Shown here one piece after another: positions 14,792-26,399 of a stretch of DNA of 64,000 nt. Below the pieces are notes generated by a model. That model was not told where the DNA came from, searched no databases, and saw only the letters and a list, made by a program, of their open reading frames with translations. The stretch is from Mediterranea sp. An20 (GTDB lineage Bacteria > Bacteroidota > Bacteroidia > Bacteroidales > Bacteroidaceae), in contig NZ_NFJV01000016.1 in the NCBI RefSeq assembly GCF_002160055.1, positions 1 to 64,000 on the forward strand, read 5' to 3'. The translations under genes were made by a program, and so were the position numbers. The stretch's first letter is position 1. Every line of letters starts with the position of its first letter.

Positions 14792-15472
14792 ATGAAACAA
14801 ACTGTATCTGTACCCTTTATGCTGCTGGGCATTCTCTTTAATGTTTGCCTCATTGCAGCCAATCTTCTTGAGACAAAAGTGATTTCAGTGGGCGGGCTGA
14901 CCGTTACGGCGGGCCTGCTGGTATTTCCCGTTTCCTACATTATCAACGATTGTATTGCCGAGGTGTGGGGTTTCCGCAAGGCGAGGCTTATTATCTGGAC
15001 GGGCTTTGCGATGAACTTCTTTGTCGTGTCGTTAGGACTTATTGCCGTGGCTCTGCCTGCCGCTCCCTTTTGGGAGGGAGAGGCTCACTTCAATTTCGTC
15101 TTCGGCATGGCACCCCGCATTGTGGCGGCCAGTCTGGCAGCATTCCTTGTAGGCTCGTTCCTCAATGCCTACGTCATGAGCCGGATGAAGCTGCGCAGTG
15201 GTGGACGGCATTTCTCTGTGCGTGCCATAGTTTCTACGGTGGTAGGCGAAACCGCTGATTCATTGCTGTTCTTTCCCATAGCATTCGGAGGAATCATAGT
15301 CTGGCGGGAATTGCTGACCATGATGGTCTTGCAGGTACTGCTGAAATCACTCTACGAAGTAATCATTCTGCCGGTTACTGTGCGGGTAGTACGCCTTATC
15401 AAGCGTATAGACGGTAGTGATGCCTATGATGAAGGCATTTCCTACAAAATATGGAAAATCAAAGAACTATAA
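14792..15472 (+). CDS. yhhQ: Queuosine precursor transporter (YhhQ/COG1738 family)
   Basis: A 226-residue inner-membrane protein with about six helices, of the family that imports preQ0/preQ1 (and queuine in some bacteria). Family marks include the N-terminal helix followed by AANLLETKVISVGGLTVTAG, then FPVSYIINDCIAEVWGFRKA, and the later VVGETADSLLFFPIAFGG, where the acidic and polar residues line the substrate path. It is the first gene of the cluster, and its start sits 1 nt after the candidate preQ1 riboswitch tail. queC follows after 18 bp. The arrangement fits feedback control of salvage and synthesis by preQ1. Confidence 0.88.
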   Translation: MKQTVSVPFMLLGILFNVCLIAANLLETKVISVGGLTVTAGLLVFPVSYIINDCIAEVWGFRKARLIIWTGFAMNFFVVSLGLIAVALPAAPFWEGEAHFNFVFGMAPRIVAASLAAFLVGSFLNAYVMSRMKLRSGGRHFSVRAIVSTVVGETADSLLFFPIAFGGIIVWRELLTMMVLQVLLKSLYEVIILPVTVRVVRLIKRIDGSDAYDEGISYKIWKIKEL

Positions 15473-15490
15473 TCTCCATAATCTTATTTT

Positions 15491-16159
15491 ATGTACAATG
15501 AAACAGCCTTGGTCGTGTTCAGCGGTGGGCAGGACTCGACCACATGCCTTTTCTGGGCAAAGCGAGAATTTAAGGACGTGCGTGCCTTGAGCTTTCTTTA
15601 CGGACAAAAACATGCGAAAGAAGTAGAGTTGGCACAGAACATCGCCCGCCAGGCCGGTGTAACCTTTGAAACAATGGAGCTTCCCCTTATCGGTACGTTA
15701 GGTCATAACGCCCTGACGGATACATCAATGCCTATGGACGAACAGATTCCTGACGGGCAAACTTGTCCTAACACTTTTGTGCCTGGCCGTAATCTTTTCT
15801 TTCTCAGTGTTGCTGCGGTCTATGCCCGCGAACGTGGCATCCGTCACCTTGTCACGGGAGTGTCGCAGACTGATTACAGCGGTTATCCGGATTGTCGGGA
15901 CTCGTTCGTCAAGTCTCTCAATGTAACATTGAACTTAGCTATGGATGCACAGTTTGTCCTTCATACGCCGCTGATGTGGTTGGACAAAGCAGGTACCTGG
16001 GCGCTTGCCGACGAATTGGGAGTGATGGACTTGGTACGTCGCGACACTCTGACATGTTACAATGGCATACCGGGGGACGGTTGCGGGCACTGTCCTGCCT
16101 GCAAACTGCGCCGTGAAGGGCTGGAACAATACCTTGCTTCCATTCATCATTCATATTAA
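15491..16159 (+). CDS. queC: 7-cyano-7-deazaguanine synthase
   Basis: QueC converts 7-carboxy-7-deazaguanine to preQ0 with ATP and ammonia, in the cytoplasm. The 222-residue protein has the PP-loop ATP motif SGGQDS at 11-16, and a zinc site made by C189 in TCYNG and C198, C201 and C204 in CGHCPAC. Length is normal for the family. It lies between the precursor transporter (18 bp upstream) and queF (21 bp downstream), forming a three-gene operon. queD, queE and folE-type genes are not in the window. Confidence 0.95.
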   Translation: MYNETALVVFSGGQDSTTCLFWAKREFKDVRALSFLYGQKHAKEVELAQNIARQAGVTFETMELPLIGTLGHNALTDTSMPMDEQIPDGQTCPNTFVPGRNLFFLSVAAVYARERGIRHLVTGVSQTDYSGYPDCRDSFVKSLNVTLNLAMDAQFVLHTPLMWLDKAGTWALADELGVMDLVRRDTLTCYNGIPGDGCGHCPACKLRREGLEQYLASIHHSY

Positions 16160-16180
16160 TCATTAAAATCACTAACCATT

Positions 16181-16648
16181 ATGGAAGAATTGCGCGCTCA
16201 ACTGAATGCTTTGGGCAAAAAGACAGAATATCGCCAGGATTATGCTCCGGAGGTATTGGAAGCATTCACTAACAAGCATCCTGAAAACGACTATTGGGTA
16301 CGTTTCAACTGTCCGGAATTTACCAGTCTGTGCCCCATTACCGGGCAGCCAGATTTTGCCGAAATCCGCATCAGCTATATCCCAGATGTGAAAATGGTAG
16401 AGAGTAAGAGCTTGAAGCTCTATTTGTTCAGCTTTCGGAACCATGGTGCGTTTCACGAAGACTGCGTCAATATTATTATGAAAGACCTTATCCGACTGAT
16501 GGATCCGAAGTACATTGAGGTTACTGGGTTCTTTACTCCACGTGGTGGAATCTCCATTTATCCGTATGCCAATTATGGGCGACCGGGGACAAAGTATGAG
16601 CGTCTGGCAGAGGAAAGGCTGTTCCGGCATGATTCCAAGCAAGAGTGA
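16181..16648 (+). CDS. queF: NADPH-dependent 7-cyano-7-deazaguanine reductase
   Basis: QueF reduces the nitrile of preQ0 to the aminomethyl group of preQ1, the last free-base step before insertion into tRNA. At 155 residues it is the short unimodular (Bacillus-type) form. C51 in [11 protein letters not shown] is the nucleophile that forms the thioimide, with D58 beside it. ESKSLKLY at 74-81 is the family signature for NADPH binding, and FHEDC near 91-95 supplies further active-site residues. It is the last gene of the cluster and is followed by a strong terminator. Confidence 0.95.
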   Translation: MEELRAQLNALGKKTEYRQDYAPEVLEAFTNKHPENDYWVRFNCPEFTSLCPITGQPDFAEIRISYIPDVKMVESKSLKLYLFSFRNHGAFHEDCVNIIMKDLIRLMDPKYIEVTGFFTPRGGISIYPYANYGRPGTKYERLAEERLFRHDSKQE

Positions 16649-16664
16649 AGAGCCTTATCATAAA

Positions 16665-16712
16665 ATGAAGAATTTCGGTGTCTCACGTTGTCGGGAACAC
16701 GAAATTCTTCAT
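16665..16712 (+). terminator. Intrinsic terminator of the queuosine operon
   Basis: ATGAAGAATTTCG-GTGT pairs with ACACGAAATTCTTCAT (16-bp stem with one bulged G), followed by TTATCTTTCCTTTATTT. It lies 16 bp after the queF stop. From here to 16917 I see no gene. Confidence 0.8.
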
Positions 16713-16917
16713 TTATCTTTCCTTTATTTATTCTAAGCGCCTGTTTTATTTCCCCTTTTGCGGTTGTCTTGGGCGATGCGTAGGTGAGATATTTCAATTG
16801 CGTTCCGCTGCCAATGGCAAAAGTGATTTTCTTAACAGGCTTTTGGTTCTCTCTTTATTTTGAGGTGATTAGAGATTTCGTGCTTACCACAGATGTCCCG
16901 TGTGTATAAGACGACTT

Positions 16918-18350
<1,433 letters not shown>

Positions 18351-18379
18351 TCAGTTTTAGTGGTTAGTTAAGTTGAGGG

Positions 18380-18410
18380 CAAAGGTAGGAGGATTTGATG
18401 ATACGGTCAA
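18380..18410 (-). promoter_or_regulatory. Consensus promoter of eno
   Basis: On the - strand TTG (18408-18410), 20 nt, TACCTTTG (18380-18387). Transcription should start near 18373, leaving a leader of about 28 nt. Confidence 0.75.
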
Positions 18411-18446
18411 TACCTACTAATTGGGATAAGTGGTGCCTCTGTATAT

Positions 18447-18587
18447 TCAGGCACCGAATTCTTTCGTGTTTATCTTGGTGAGAATGTTGGAGAAGAAAAC
18501 AGCTTCACGGACCTTGTCGGCACGGTTTTGCGTACTCTGTGTTTTAGTCAGGATTTGTGTCGGATCACCAGTAATGCACGGCTTCAT
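18447..18587 (-). CDS. Possible 46-residue small protein between eno and xusA
   Basis: Frame on the - strand from ATG 18587, starting MKPCITGDPTQILTKTQST and ending NTKEFGA. It has plausible amino-acid use (helical, with Lys, Thr, Glu) and fills part of a 448-bp gap, but has no visible promoter and no recognised family. It could be the tail of a decayed gene: in-frame codons continue upstream for about 12 residues before a stop. The rest of the gap holds the eno and xusA promoters and a Fur-like palindrome at 18633-18647. Confidence 0.25.
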   Translation of the reverse strand: MKPCITGDPTQILTKTQSTQNRADKVREAVFFSNILTKINTKEFGA

Positions 18588-18727
18588 GCTATACGCAGTA
18601 TCTATAAAGTTGGTGACTGCTTAGTAGGAATCTATTAATGATTATTAAGTATTATCCCCATAGGTAGGTATTGTTTTTTTGTGCTTCTCTTACGTGTGTT
18701 CAGAGTTATTATACCCACATAAAGCGA

Positions 18728-18759
18728 TTGTGTATATGCTTCTTCTATGTCTACCTTTG
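18728..18759 (+). promoter_or_regulatory. Promoter of xusA
   Basis: TTG (18728-18730), 21 nt, TACCTTTG (18752-18759), 33 bp before the ATG. A palindrome TATTAATGATTATTA (18633-18647), matching the Fur 7-1-7 consensus at 12 of 15 positions, lies about 105 bp further upstream. That is farther than usual for simple repression. Confidence 0.55.
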
Positions 18760-18792
18760 CAGCACAATAAATTAATATACTGACAGATATTT

Positions 18793-21216
18793 ATGAAGAC
18801 CTCCATTTTATTTTTGCTATTGACTGCACTTTTTGCTTATGAAGTCCACGCGCAGCATCATCATCGTCGTGGTCATCAACGTGGGGCAGGGCAGCAGGCT
18901 ACCGTCAGCGGAAAAATCTCTTCAGCCGAAGGCGAAATCATAGACTATGCCGGTGTCTATCTCAAGGGCACTTCGTATGGAGCTTACACGAATGAGAAAG
19001 GTACCTATCAGTTCCAGGCTCCGGCCGGTGAATATACACTTGTCGTTTCGGCTATAGGCTATCAGGAAGTACAAAAAAAAGTTACGTTGAATCGTGGTGA
19101 GAAACGCGTGTTCGATCTTACGCTCCAGCCCGAACATGAGCAGTTGAACGAAGTGGTGGTGACAGCTTCCGGGGTAAGCCGTGTGCGGCGTTCTGCTTAC
19201 AACGCTGTGGCAGTGGATACCCGTGAGATGCAAAATACCACCAAATCGCTGAGTGATGCTTTGGCCCAGTTGCCCGGCATGAAGTTGCGCGAGAGTGGTG
19301 GCGTTGGTTCGGATATGCAAGTCACATTAGACGGATTCAGCGGGCGGCATGTCAAGATATTCATTGACGGAGTCCCGCAGGAAGGTGCCGGCAAGGCATT
19401 GGACCTTAATAACCTGCCTGTTAATTTTGCCGAGCGTATCGAGGTGTACAAGGGTGTCGTACCGGTAGGATTCGGTACCGACGCGTTGGGTGGCGTCATT
19501 AATATTGTTACCAATAAGCAACGTCGTGCCTGGCATTTGGATGCCTCTTACAGCTACGGTTCTTTCAATACCCATAAATCTTATGCCAACTTTGGACAGA
19601 CTTTCCGCAACGGATTGATGTATGAGGTAAACGCTTTCCAGAATTTTTCTGACAATGATTACTATATTAACAACTACATTGTGGAGTTTGGCCCCGATGG
19701 CACAACGAGCAGCAACCCCAATGACATCCGTCGGGTGAAGCGTTTTAATGACCAGTTTCACAACGAAGCCGTCATGGGAAAGGTGGGAGTGGTAGACAAA
19801 TCTTGGGCCGACCGTCTGGTATTGGGATTTACTTACAGCAATTACTATAAAGAGATACAGACTGGTGTTTATCAGTACATCGTGTTCGGGCAAAAGCACC
19901 GTCGCGGACATTCTTTTGTTCCCTCGCTGGAGTACACCAAACGCGATCTTCTTACGAAGGGGCTGGATGTGGTGCTGACAGCCAATTACAACCATAACTT
20001 GACGCAGAACATTGATACTGCCTCTTACCGATACAATTGGCTGGGAGAACGGCAGTATCTCACGTCACCCGGCGAGCAGTCGTATCAGAACAGTGAGTCG
20101 ACCAATAAAAACTGGAATGCCTCGCTGACAGCTAATTATCGCATTGGTCAGGCGCATGCTTTCACATTGAACCATGTGTTGAGCACCTTCGAACGCAGCA
20201 CGGTGTCCTACCTGGGAGGTGCTTCTAAAATTACCGATTACGATATACCTAAGCTGACTCGCAAGAATATCACCGGACTTTCCTACAGACTGATGCCTTC
20301 CGAAAAGTGGAATATTTCCGCTTTCGGGAAATACTATCGGCAATACAACCGCGGACCGGTGTCGCAGAGTAGTGACGGTGTAGGTAGTTATATCGAAATG
20401 AGCAAGCGCGTCAGTGCTTGGGGATATGGTACGGCAGGCACCTGGTTTGTACTTGAGGGGCTGCAAGCCAAACTTTCGTATGAGAAGGCATATCGCCTGC
20501 CTACCACCGATGAACTTTTCGGCGATGAAGACTTGGAAGCCGGACAGATGACCCTTCGTCCTGAAAACAGCGATAACCTCAACCTGAATCTCAGCTATAA
20601 CCGGCATTTCGGACGGCATGGACTCTACGTGGAAGGCAGCTTTATCTACCGCGATACGAAAGACTATATCAAACGCACGCTCTCTACTGTGGGAGGAACG
20701 AGCTTCGGCATGTACGAGAACCACGGTCACGTCCGGACAAAGGGATTTAATCTTTCTGCCCGTTACACCTTTGACCGTTGGCTCAGCATGGGGGGAACCT
20801 TCAACAATCTGAATGTGCGTGATGCCGAGCGATACCTGGCTGGAAACACCCAGCAGCAAAGCCTGACCTACAAGCAGCGCATGCCCAACCAGCCTTATAC
20901 GTTTGCCAACTTCGATGCTTCTTTCTATTGGCACGACTTGTGGGGCGATGGCAATATCCTGACGCTGACTTACGAGGGGTTCTATCAGCATGAGTTCCCC
21001 TTGTATTGGGAAAAACTGGGAGACCCTACAACTAAGAGCCGGGTGCCCGACCAGTTGTCGCACAACCTTACGATTGGTTACTCGCTGAAGAACGGACGTT
21101 ATAACTTTTCCTTCGAATGCCGCAACTTCACCAACGAAAAACTGTACGACAACTTCAGTCTGCAAAAGGCCGGGCGGGCATTCTATGGCAAGTTTCGCGT
21201 GTACTTTGGCGGATGA
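18793..21216 (+). CDS. xusA: TonB-dependent receptor of a xenosiderophore uptake locus
   Basis: Outer-membrane TonB-dependent receptor, 807 residues. Signal peptide 1-20, a His-rich stretch (HHHRRGHQRG) just after it, a carboxypeptidase-regulatory-like domain near 38-115 (TVSGKISSAEGEIIDYAGV), then the plug (LNEVVVTASG near 118-127) and the 22-strand barrel to the C-terminal aromatic FRVYFGG. There is no SusD partner. The following genes are a DUF4374 lipoprotein and a PepSY membrane protein, which is exactly the order of XusABC of Bacteroides thetaiotaomicron, which scavenges enterobactin and salmochelin made by other bacteria. I therefore expect ferric siderophore import. The assignment rests on gene order plus family, so the exact siderophore is open. 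Confidence 0.85.
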   Translation: MKTSILFLLLTALFAYEVHAQHHHRRGHQRGAGQQATVSGKISSAEGEIIDYAGVYLKGTSYGAYTNEKGTYQFQAPAGEYTLVVSAIGYQEVQKKVTLNRGEKRVFDLTLQPEHEQLNEVVVTASGVSRVRRSAYNAVAVDTREMQNTTKSLSDALAQLPGMKLRESGGVGSDMQVTLDGFSGRHVKIFIDGVPQEGAGKALDLNNLPVNFAERIEVYKGVVPVGFGTDALGGVINIVTNKQRRAWHLDASYSYGSFNTHKSYANFGQTFRNGLMYEVNAFQNFSDNDYYINNYIVEFGPDGTTSSNPNDIRRVKRFNDQFHNEAVMGKVGVVDKSWADRLVLGFTYSNYYKEIQTGVYQYIVFGQKHRRGHSFVPSLEYTKRDLLTKGLDVVLTANYNHNLTQNIDTASYRYNWLGERQYLTSPGEQSYQNSESTNKNWNASLTANYRIGQAHAFTLNHVLSTFERSTVSYLGGASKITDYDIPKLTRKNITGLSYRLMPSEKWNISAFGKYYRQYNRGPVSQSSDGVGSYIEMSKRVSAWGYGTAGTWFVLEGLQAKLSYEKAYRLPTTDELFGDEDLEAGQMTLRPENSDNLNLNLSYNRHFGRHGLYVEGSFIYRDTKDYIKRTLSTVGGTSFGMYENHGHVRTKGFNLSARYTFDRWLSMGGTFNNLNVRDAERYLAGNTQQQSLTYKQRMPNQPYTFANFDASFYWHDLWGDGNILTLTYEGFYQHEFPLYWEKLGDPTTKSRVPDQLSHNLTIGYSLKNGRYNFSFECRNFTNEKLYDNFSLQKAGRAFYGKFRVYFGG

Positions 21217-21291
21217 TTTTTCTGGCTGTCATTCGATGACGTAGTTGGAGTGAAGCAGTCCGGTTCTTTTCATACAGACAGGACGGCTTTC

Positions 21292-21442
21292 CTGATGAAC
21301 TCTTCGTAACAGACTGCCAGGCGATAAGAAGCCAACTGCCAAGCAATAAGCAGTCTGCTCGTTATATATTAGGAGCAGAACGCTGATTATCAGTAGAATA
21401 TAAAACACCCATCCCTACGGGTGGGAAAGCTTAAATCCACTT
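21292..21442 (+). repeat. Dispersed 22-bp-unit intergenic repeat, copy D (inside xus operon)
   Basis: Starts CTGATGAACTCTTCGT. Two 22-bp units have cores TGCCAGGCGATAAGAAG and TGCCAAGCAATAAGCAG (21314-21357). Then come CTCGTTATATATTAGGAGC, the box GCTGATTATCAG (21382-21393), a 7-bp hairpin CCCATCC-CTAC-GGGTGGG (21408-21425), and the terminal motif GAAAGCTTAAATCCACTT. It occupies the gap between xusA and xusB. Confidence 0.8.
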
Positions 21443-21486
21443 CAATGTGTGAAGAACAAATGAACGAATCAATAACTCTAAAATAA

Positions 21487-22941
<1,455 letters not shown>

Positions 22942-22968
22942 TCCAGCTATGATACATTGCCTGACGTG

Positions 22969-24093
22969 ATGAAGAAAGTATTCAGAAAGATACACCTCTG
23001 GCTCTCCGTTCCTTTCGGCATTGTCATTACCCTGATATGCTTTTCGGGTGCCATGCTGGTGTTTGAACAGGAAATTGTAGAGCATACCCATGCTTCACTG
23101 TATGAGGCTGAACGTCCTTCGCCAGATGCCAGGCCCTTACCTTTGGAGCAGTTGGTGGCCCGTGTGGCAGCAGGTTTGCCCAGCGATGTTTCGGTGTCTG
23201 GGGTCAGTGTGCCTTCCCGGCCGGATAAAGCGTATCGGGTGACACTGTCCAAACCAAAACGGGCTGCCGTTTATGTCAATCCTTATACGGGTGAAATCAC
23301 GGGGAGGTATGAGCGTACTCCGTTTTTCCGCACGATGTTCAGTCTGCACCGTTGGCTCTTGGGTAGCCGTCCGTCAGACGGTGGCATCTTCTGGGGAAAA
23401 ATCATTGTGGGTGTCAGCACCCTGCTTTTTGTCTTTGTGCTACTGACCGGTCTGGTTATTTGGTGGCCCCGCACGAAAAAAGCCTTTAAGAACAGTCTGA
23501 AGGTGGTTTTTCGTCGGGGGTGGCCCCGGTTCTGGTATGGGTTGCACGTGGCAGGCGGGATGTATGCCCTTTTACTGTTGCTTGTCATGGCACTTACCGG
23601 ACTTACCTGGTCTTTTGGCTGGTACCGTACCGGATTCTATGCCCTTTTCGGGGTAGAGATGCAATCCGGAGGCGGACATGCATCGGGAGGCAGGCAGGGG
23701 AAGGAAGCCGAGAAAGCGAGAATGCCCCAAACGGATTTCGTTCATTGGCAGCAAGTATATGAGCAACTGGCAGCAGAGAATCCCAGTTATCAGGAAATTA
23801 CAGTCAGCACCGACCAGACGGCAACGGTTTCTTTTTCGGGTTTGGGCAATACGAGAGGAGCCGACCGTTACCGCTTTGATGCCGTTACCGGAAAAATTAC
23901 AGATGTGACACTTTACCGCGACCAGCCGGCTTCTGGCAAAATGCGTGGCTGGATTTATTCCTTGCATGTCGGGACGTGGGGAGGTATACTGATGCGCATA
24001 CTGTATTGCCTGACTGCCCTTTTGGGTGCCACCTTGCCTCTTACCGGCTATTATCTGTGGATACGTCGGTTGGTGCGTCGCCGCCAGCATTGA
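22969..24093 (+). CDS. xusC: PepSY-associated membrane protein, xenosiderophore locus
   Basis: A 374-residue inner-membrane protein of the PepSY_TM family (iron-uptake reductase-like). Four helices: residues 10-32, around 148-171 (VGVSTLLFVFVLLTGLVIWW), around 195-217 (HVAGGMYALLLLLVMALTG) and near the C-terminus (LTALLGATLPLTGYYLWI). Conserved histidines at HLWLSVP, HRWLLG, GLHVAGG and SLHVGTW are placed to bind haem, as in siderophore reductases. A PepSY domain lies between helices 3 and 4. It probably frees iron from the imported siderophore by reduction. I used the ATG at 22969 rather than an earlier GTG-type extension. Its stop lies only 3 bp from the convergent methyltransferase stop. 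Confidence 0.83.
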   Translation: MKKVFRKIHLWLSVPFGIVITLICFSGAMLVFEQEIVEHTHASLYEAERPSPDARPLPLEQLVARVAAGLPSDVSVSGVSVPSRPDKAYRVTLSKPKRAAVYVNPYTGEITGRYERTPFFRTMFSLHRWLLGSRPSDGGIFWGKIIVGVSTLLFVFVLLTGLVIWWPRTKKAFKNSLKVVFRRGWPRFWYGLHVAGGMYALLLLLVMALTGLTWSFGWYRTGFYALFGVEMQSGGGHASGGRQGKEAEKARMPQTDFVHWQQVYEQLAAENPSYQEITVSTDQTATVSFSGLGNTRGADRYRFDAVTGKITDVTLYRDQPASGKMRGWIYSLHVGTWGGILMRILYCLTALLGATLPLTGYYLWIRRLVRRRQH

Positions 24094-24096
24094 ATC

Positions 24097-24894
24097 TTAT
24101 TTGCCCAGTTCCCAGAAGGCCACGGCAGAAGCGGCAGCTACATTGAGTGAGTCTACACCGTGTGCCATGGGAATTCGCACCACATAGTCGGCATCGGCAA
24201 TGGTGTTGTGCGGTAATCCATCTCCTTCGGTGCCCATGATGATGGCCAGTTTAGGTTCGTTCTTTAGTGGGGGTACATCAAGGGGGATGGATTTTTCTGT
24301 TAGAGCCATGGCTACAGTTCGGAACCCCAGTCGGCGTATCTCCTTGAGTGAAATGTCTGTCCATGTCCATGGGATAAGAAATACAGATCCCATGGATACG
24401 CGCACGGCCCGTCGGTTCAGCGGGTCACACGAGTCGGGGGTCAGTAGCACGGCATCCATGCCGAGGGCTGCGGCCGAGCGAAAGATGGCTCCGATGTTGG
24501 TCGTGTCTGTCACACCTTGTATGACTACGATGCGTCGGGCGTTGCGGCATACTTCTTCTACATTTGGGGGCACTGGACGCCGGAAGGCGCAGAGCACTCC
24601 CCGTGTCAGGGTGTAGCCTGTCAGTTGCGAGAGGATTTCCCGTTCGCCAGTATAGATGGGAAGGTTGGTATGGCATGCGATGATATCTGCCGCATCGCCT
24701 TCGATGTGCTTGGGCTCGCAGAGAAGGGCTAACGGCTCGTAGCCAGCGCTCAGAGCTACACGAATTACTTTGGGACTTTCGGCAATGAATATTCCTTTTG
24801 TCGGTTCCAGCCGGTTGCGCAACTGGGCTTCGGTCAGTGAACTGAAGATTTCTACTCCGGGGTGGCTTAATGATGTGATTTTGATGATGGGCAT
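24097..24894 (-). CDS. SpoU/TrmH-family RNA 2'-O-methyltransferase
   Basis: A 265-residue SPOUT methyltransferase. The N-terminal RNA-binding part covers residues 1-100. The knotted catalytic part shows SpoU motif 1 with the catalytic Arg (TDTTNIGAIFRSAAALG), motif 2 (LAIIMGTEGDGL) and motif 3 (MAHGVDSLNVAAASAV). It methylates a ribose of rRNA or tRNA; the target base cannot be told from sequence. I moved the start to the ATG at 24894 (MPIIKITSL), dropping a 20-residue leader. It converges on xusC with 3 bp between stops, so the two transcripts overlap. Confidence 0.9.
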   Translation of the reverse strand: MPIIKITSLSHPGVEIFSSLTEAQLRNRLEPTKGIFIAESPKVIRVALSAGYEPLALLCEPKHIEGDAADIIACHTNLPIYTGEREILSQLTGYTLTRGVLCAFRRPVPPNVEEVCRNARRIVVIQGVTDTTNIGAIFRSAAALGMDAVLLTPDSCDPLNRRAVRVSMGSVFLIPWTWTDISLKEIRRLGFRTVAMALTEKSIPLDVPPLKNEPKLAIIMGTEGDGLPHNTIADADYVVRIPMAHGVDSLNVAAASAVAFWELGK

Positions 24895-24940
24895 ATCTGG
24901 ATAGAAGTTGGGGATTCTTGTTCCCGGAAGGTCAGGAAGA

Positions 24941-25007
24941 AAGACGCGGATCATACCACCGGATTAACTGATAGAACTCATCCGTATTTTGGTATAATCC
25001 GCGTCTT
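24941..25007 (-). terminator. Intrinsic terminator of kbl
   Basis: On the - strand AAGACGCGGATTATACC (24991-25007) pairs with GGTATGATCCGCGTCTT (24941-24957), 16 of 17 pairs, followed by TCTTCC. The long stem starts 37 bp after the kbl stop and overlaps the region just before the methyltransferase ATG. Confidence 0.65.
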
Positions 25008-25043
25008 AAAGGATTATGTTATTTCATGAGAGAGGCATTGGAG

Positions 25044-26231
25044 TTATTTCAACACACCCAATTCCTTGCCGACCTTAATGAAGGCTTCGATGCATTTGTC
25101 GAGGTGAGCTTTCTCATGTCCGGCAGAAATCTGTACGCGGATGCGGGCCTGGCCTTTCGGAACAACCGGATAGTAGAATCCTGTAACATAGATACCTTCT
25201 TCTTGCAGGCGTGCAGCATAAATCTGCGACAGTTTGGCATCGTAAAGCATGACGGCACAGATGGCACTTTGTGTGGGCTTGATGTCGAAACCGGCGGCAG
25301 TCATCTTGTCACGGAAGTAGTTGACGTTTTCTACTAACTTATCGTGCAGTGCATTGCTTTCCTTCAGCATCTTGAATACTTCCAAGCTGGCACCGATAAC
25401 GGCGGGTGCTACCGAGTTGGAGAACAAGTAGGGACGGCTGCGCTGGCGCAACAGGTCGATAATTTCCTTGCGGCCGGTGGTGAATCCTCCCATGGCACCT
25501 CCGAAGGCTTTGCCCAATGTGCCAGTATAGATGTCTACGCGGCCATACGTGTTATACAGTTCGCTCACACCGTGTCCTGTGGCGCCTACCACACCGGCAG
25601 AGTGCGATTCGTCTACCATTACCAAGGCGTCATATTTCTCGGCCAGATCGCAGATTTTGTCCATCGGGGCAACATTACCGTCCATTGAGAAAACGCCGTC
25701 GGTCACTACGATGCGGAAACGTTGTGCCTGGGCTTCCTGCAGGCATCTTTCCAGGTCGGCCATGTCGGCATTGGCATAACGGTAGCGTTTGGCTTTGCAC
25801 AAGCGTACGCCGTCAATGATGGAAGCATGGTTCAGAGAATCGGAGATGATAGCGTCTTCGTCTGTGAAGAGCGGTTCGAATACGCCTCCGTTGGCATCAA
25901 AGCAAGCGGCATACAGAATAGTGTCTTCCGTCTTGAAGTAATCAGAAATGGCAGCTTCTAATTCTTTGTGGATGTCTTGCGTGCCACAGATGAAACGGAC
26001 AGATGACATGCCATAGCCGCGGCGGTCCATCATTTCTTGCGCTGCCTTGATGAGGCGCGGGTTGTTGGACAAGCCCAGATAGTTGTTGGCGCAAAAGTTC
26101 AGCACTTCTTTGCCTTTTACTAAAATAGTTGCCTGCTGGGGGCTTTCTATCAGCCGTTCTTTTTTGTAGAGACCGGCTTCTTTTATCTCAGCCAGTGTGT
26201 TGGTGAGATAATCTTTCATTTTACCGTACAT
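25044..26231 (-). CDS. kbl: Glycine C-acetyltransferase (2-amino-3-ketobutyrate CoA ligase)
   Basis: PLP enzyme of the alpha-oxoamine synthase family, 395 residues (E. coli Kbl has 398). It splits 2-amino-3-ketobutyrate with CoA into glycine and acetyl-CoA. Visible marks are FCANNYLGLSNN near residue 50, the PLP aspartate and histidine in MVDESHSAGV, and the Schiff-base lysine in TGTLGKAFGGAMGG. I chose the start at MYGKMKDYL (26231); the longer frame upstream is the promoter region. It is divergent from a threonine 3-dehydrogenase gene, which makes its substrate, so the two form a threonine-to-glycine pathway. Confidence 0.95.
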   Translation of the reverse strand: MYGKMKDYLTNTLAEIKEAGLYKKERLIESPQQATILVKGKEVLNFCANNYLGLSNNPRLIKAAQEMMDRRGYGMSSVRFICGTQDIHKELEAAISDYFKTEDTILYAACFDANGGVFEPLFTDEDAIISDSLNHASIIDGVRLCKAKRYRYANADMADLERCLQEAQAQRFRIVVTDGVFSMDGNVAPMDKICDLAEKYDALVMVDESHSAGVVGATGHGVSELYNTYGRVDIYTGTLGKAFGGAMGGFTTGRKEIIDLLRQRSRPYLFSNSVAPAVIGASLEVFKMLKESNALHDKLVENVNYFRDKMTAAGFDIKPTQSAICAVMLYDAKLSQIYAARLQEEGIYVTGFYYPVVPKGQARIRVQISAGHEKAHLDKCIEAFIKVGKELGVLK

Positions 26232-26399
26232 ATTATTTCTTTTGTTTTTAAAGGTTGAAACACTTGTTCCCCACAAAGGACACCATTTTTCTTGGAATAA
26301 GCAAGCTTTTCGAGGAAGAATCTTTGGAAAAGCGATGAAAGTAATGAAAAAAGTGCTACCTTCGCATATCATTTACATTTTAAAATATCATTGCGCATT

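Noticed and set aside
16713..16917. Small gene or RNA between queF and repeat copy C
   Set aside because: Short frames only, no promoter and no stable hairpin beyond the queF terminator.
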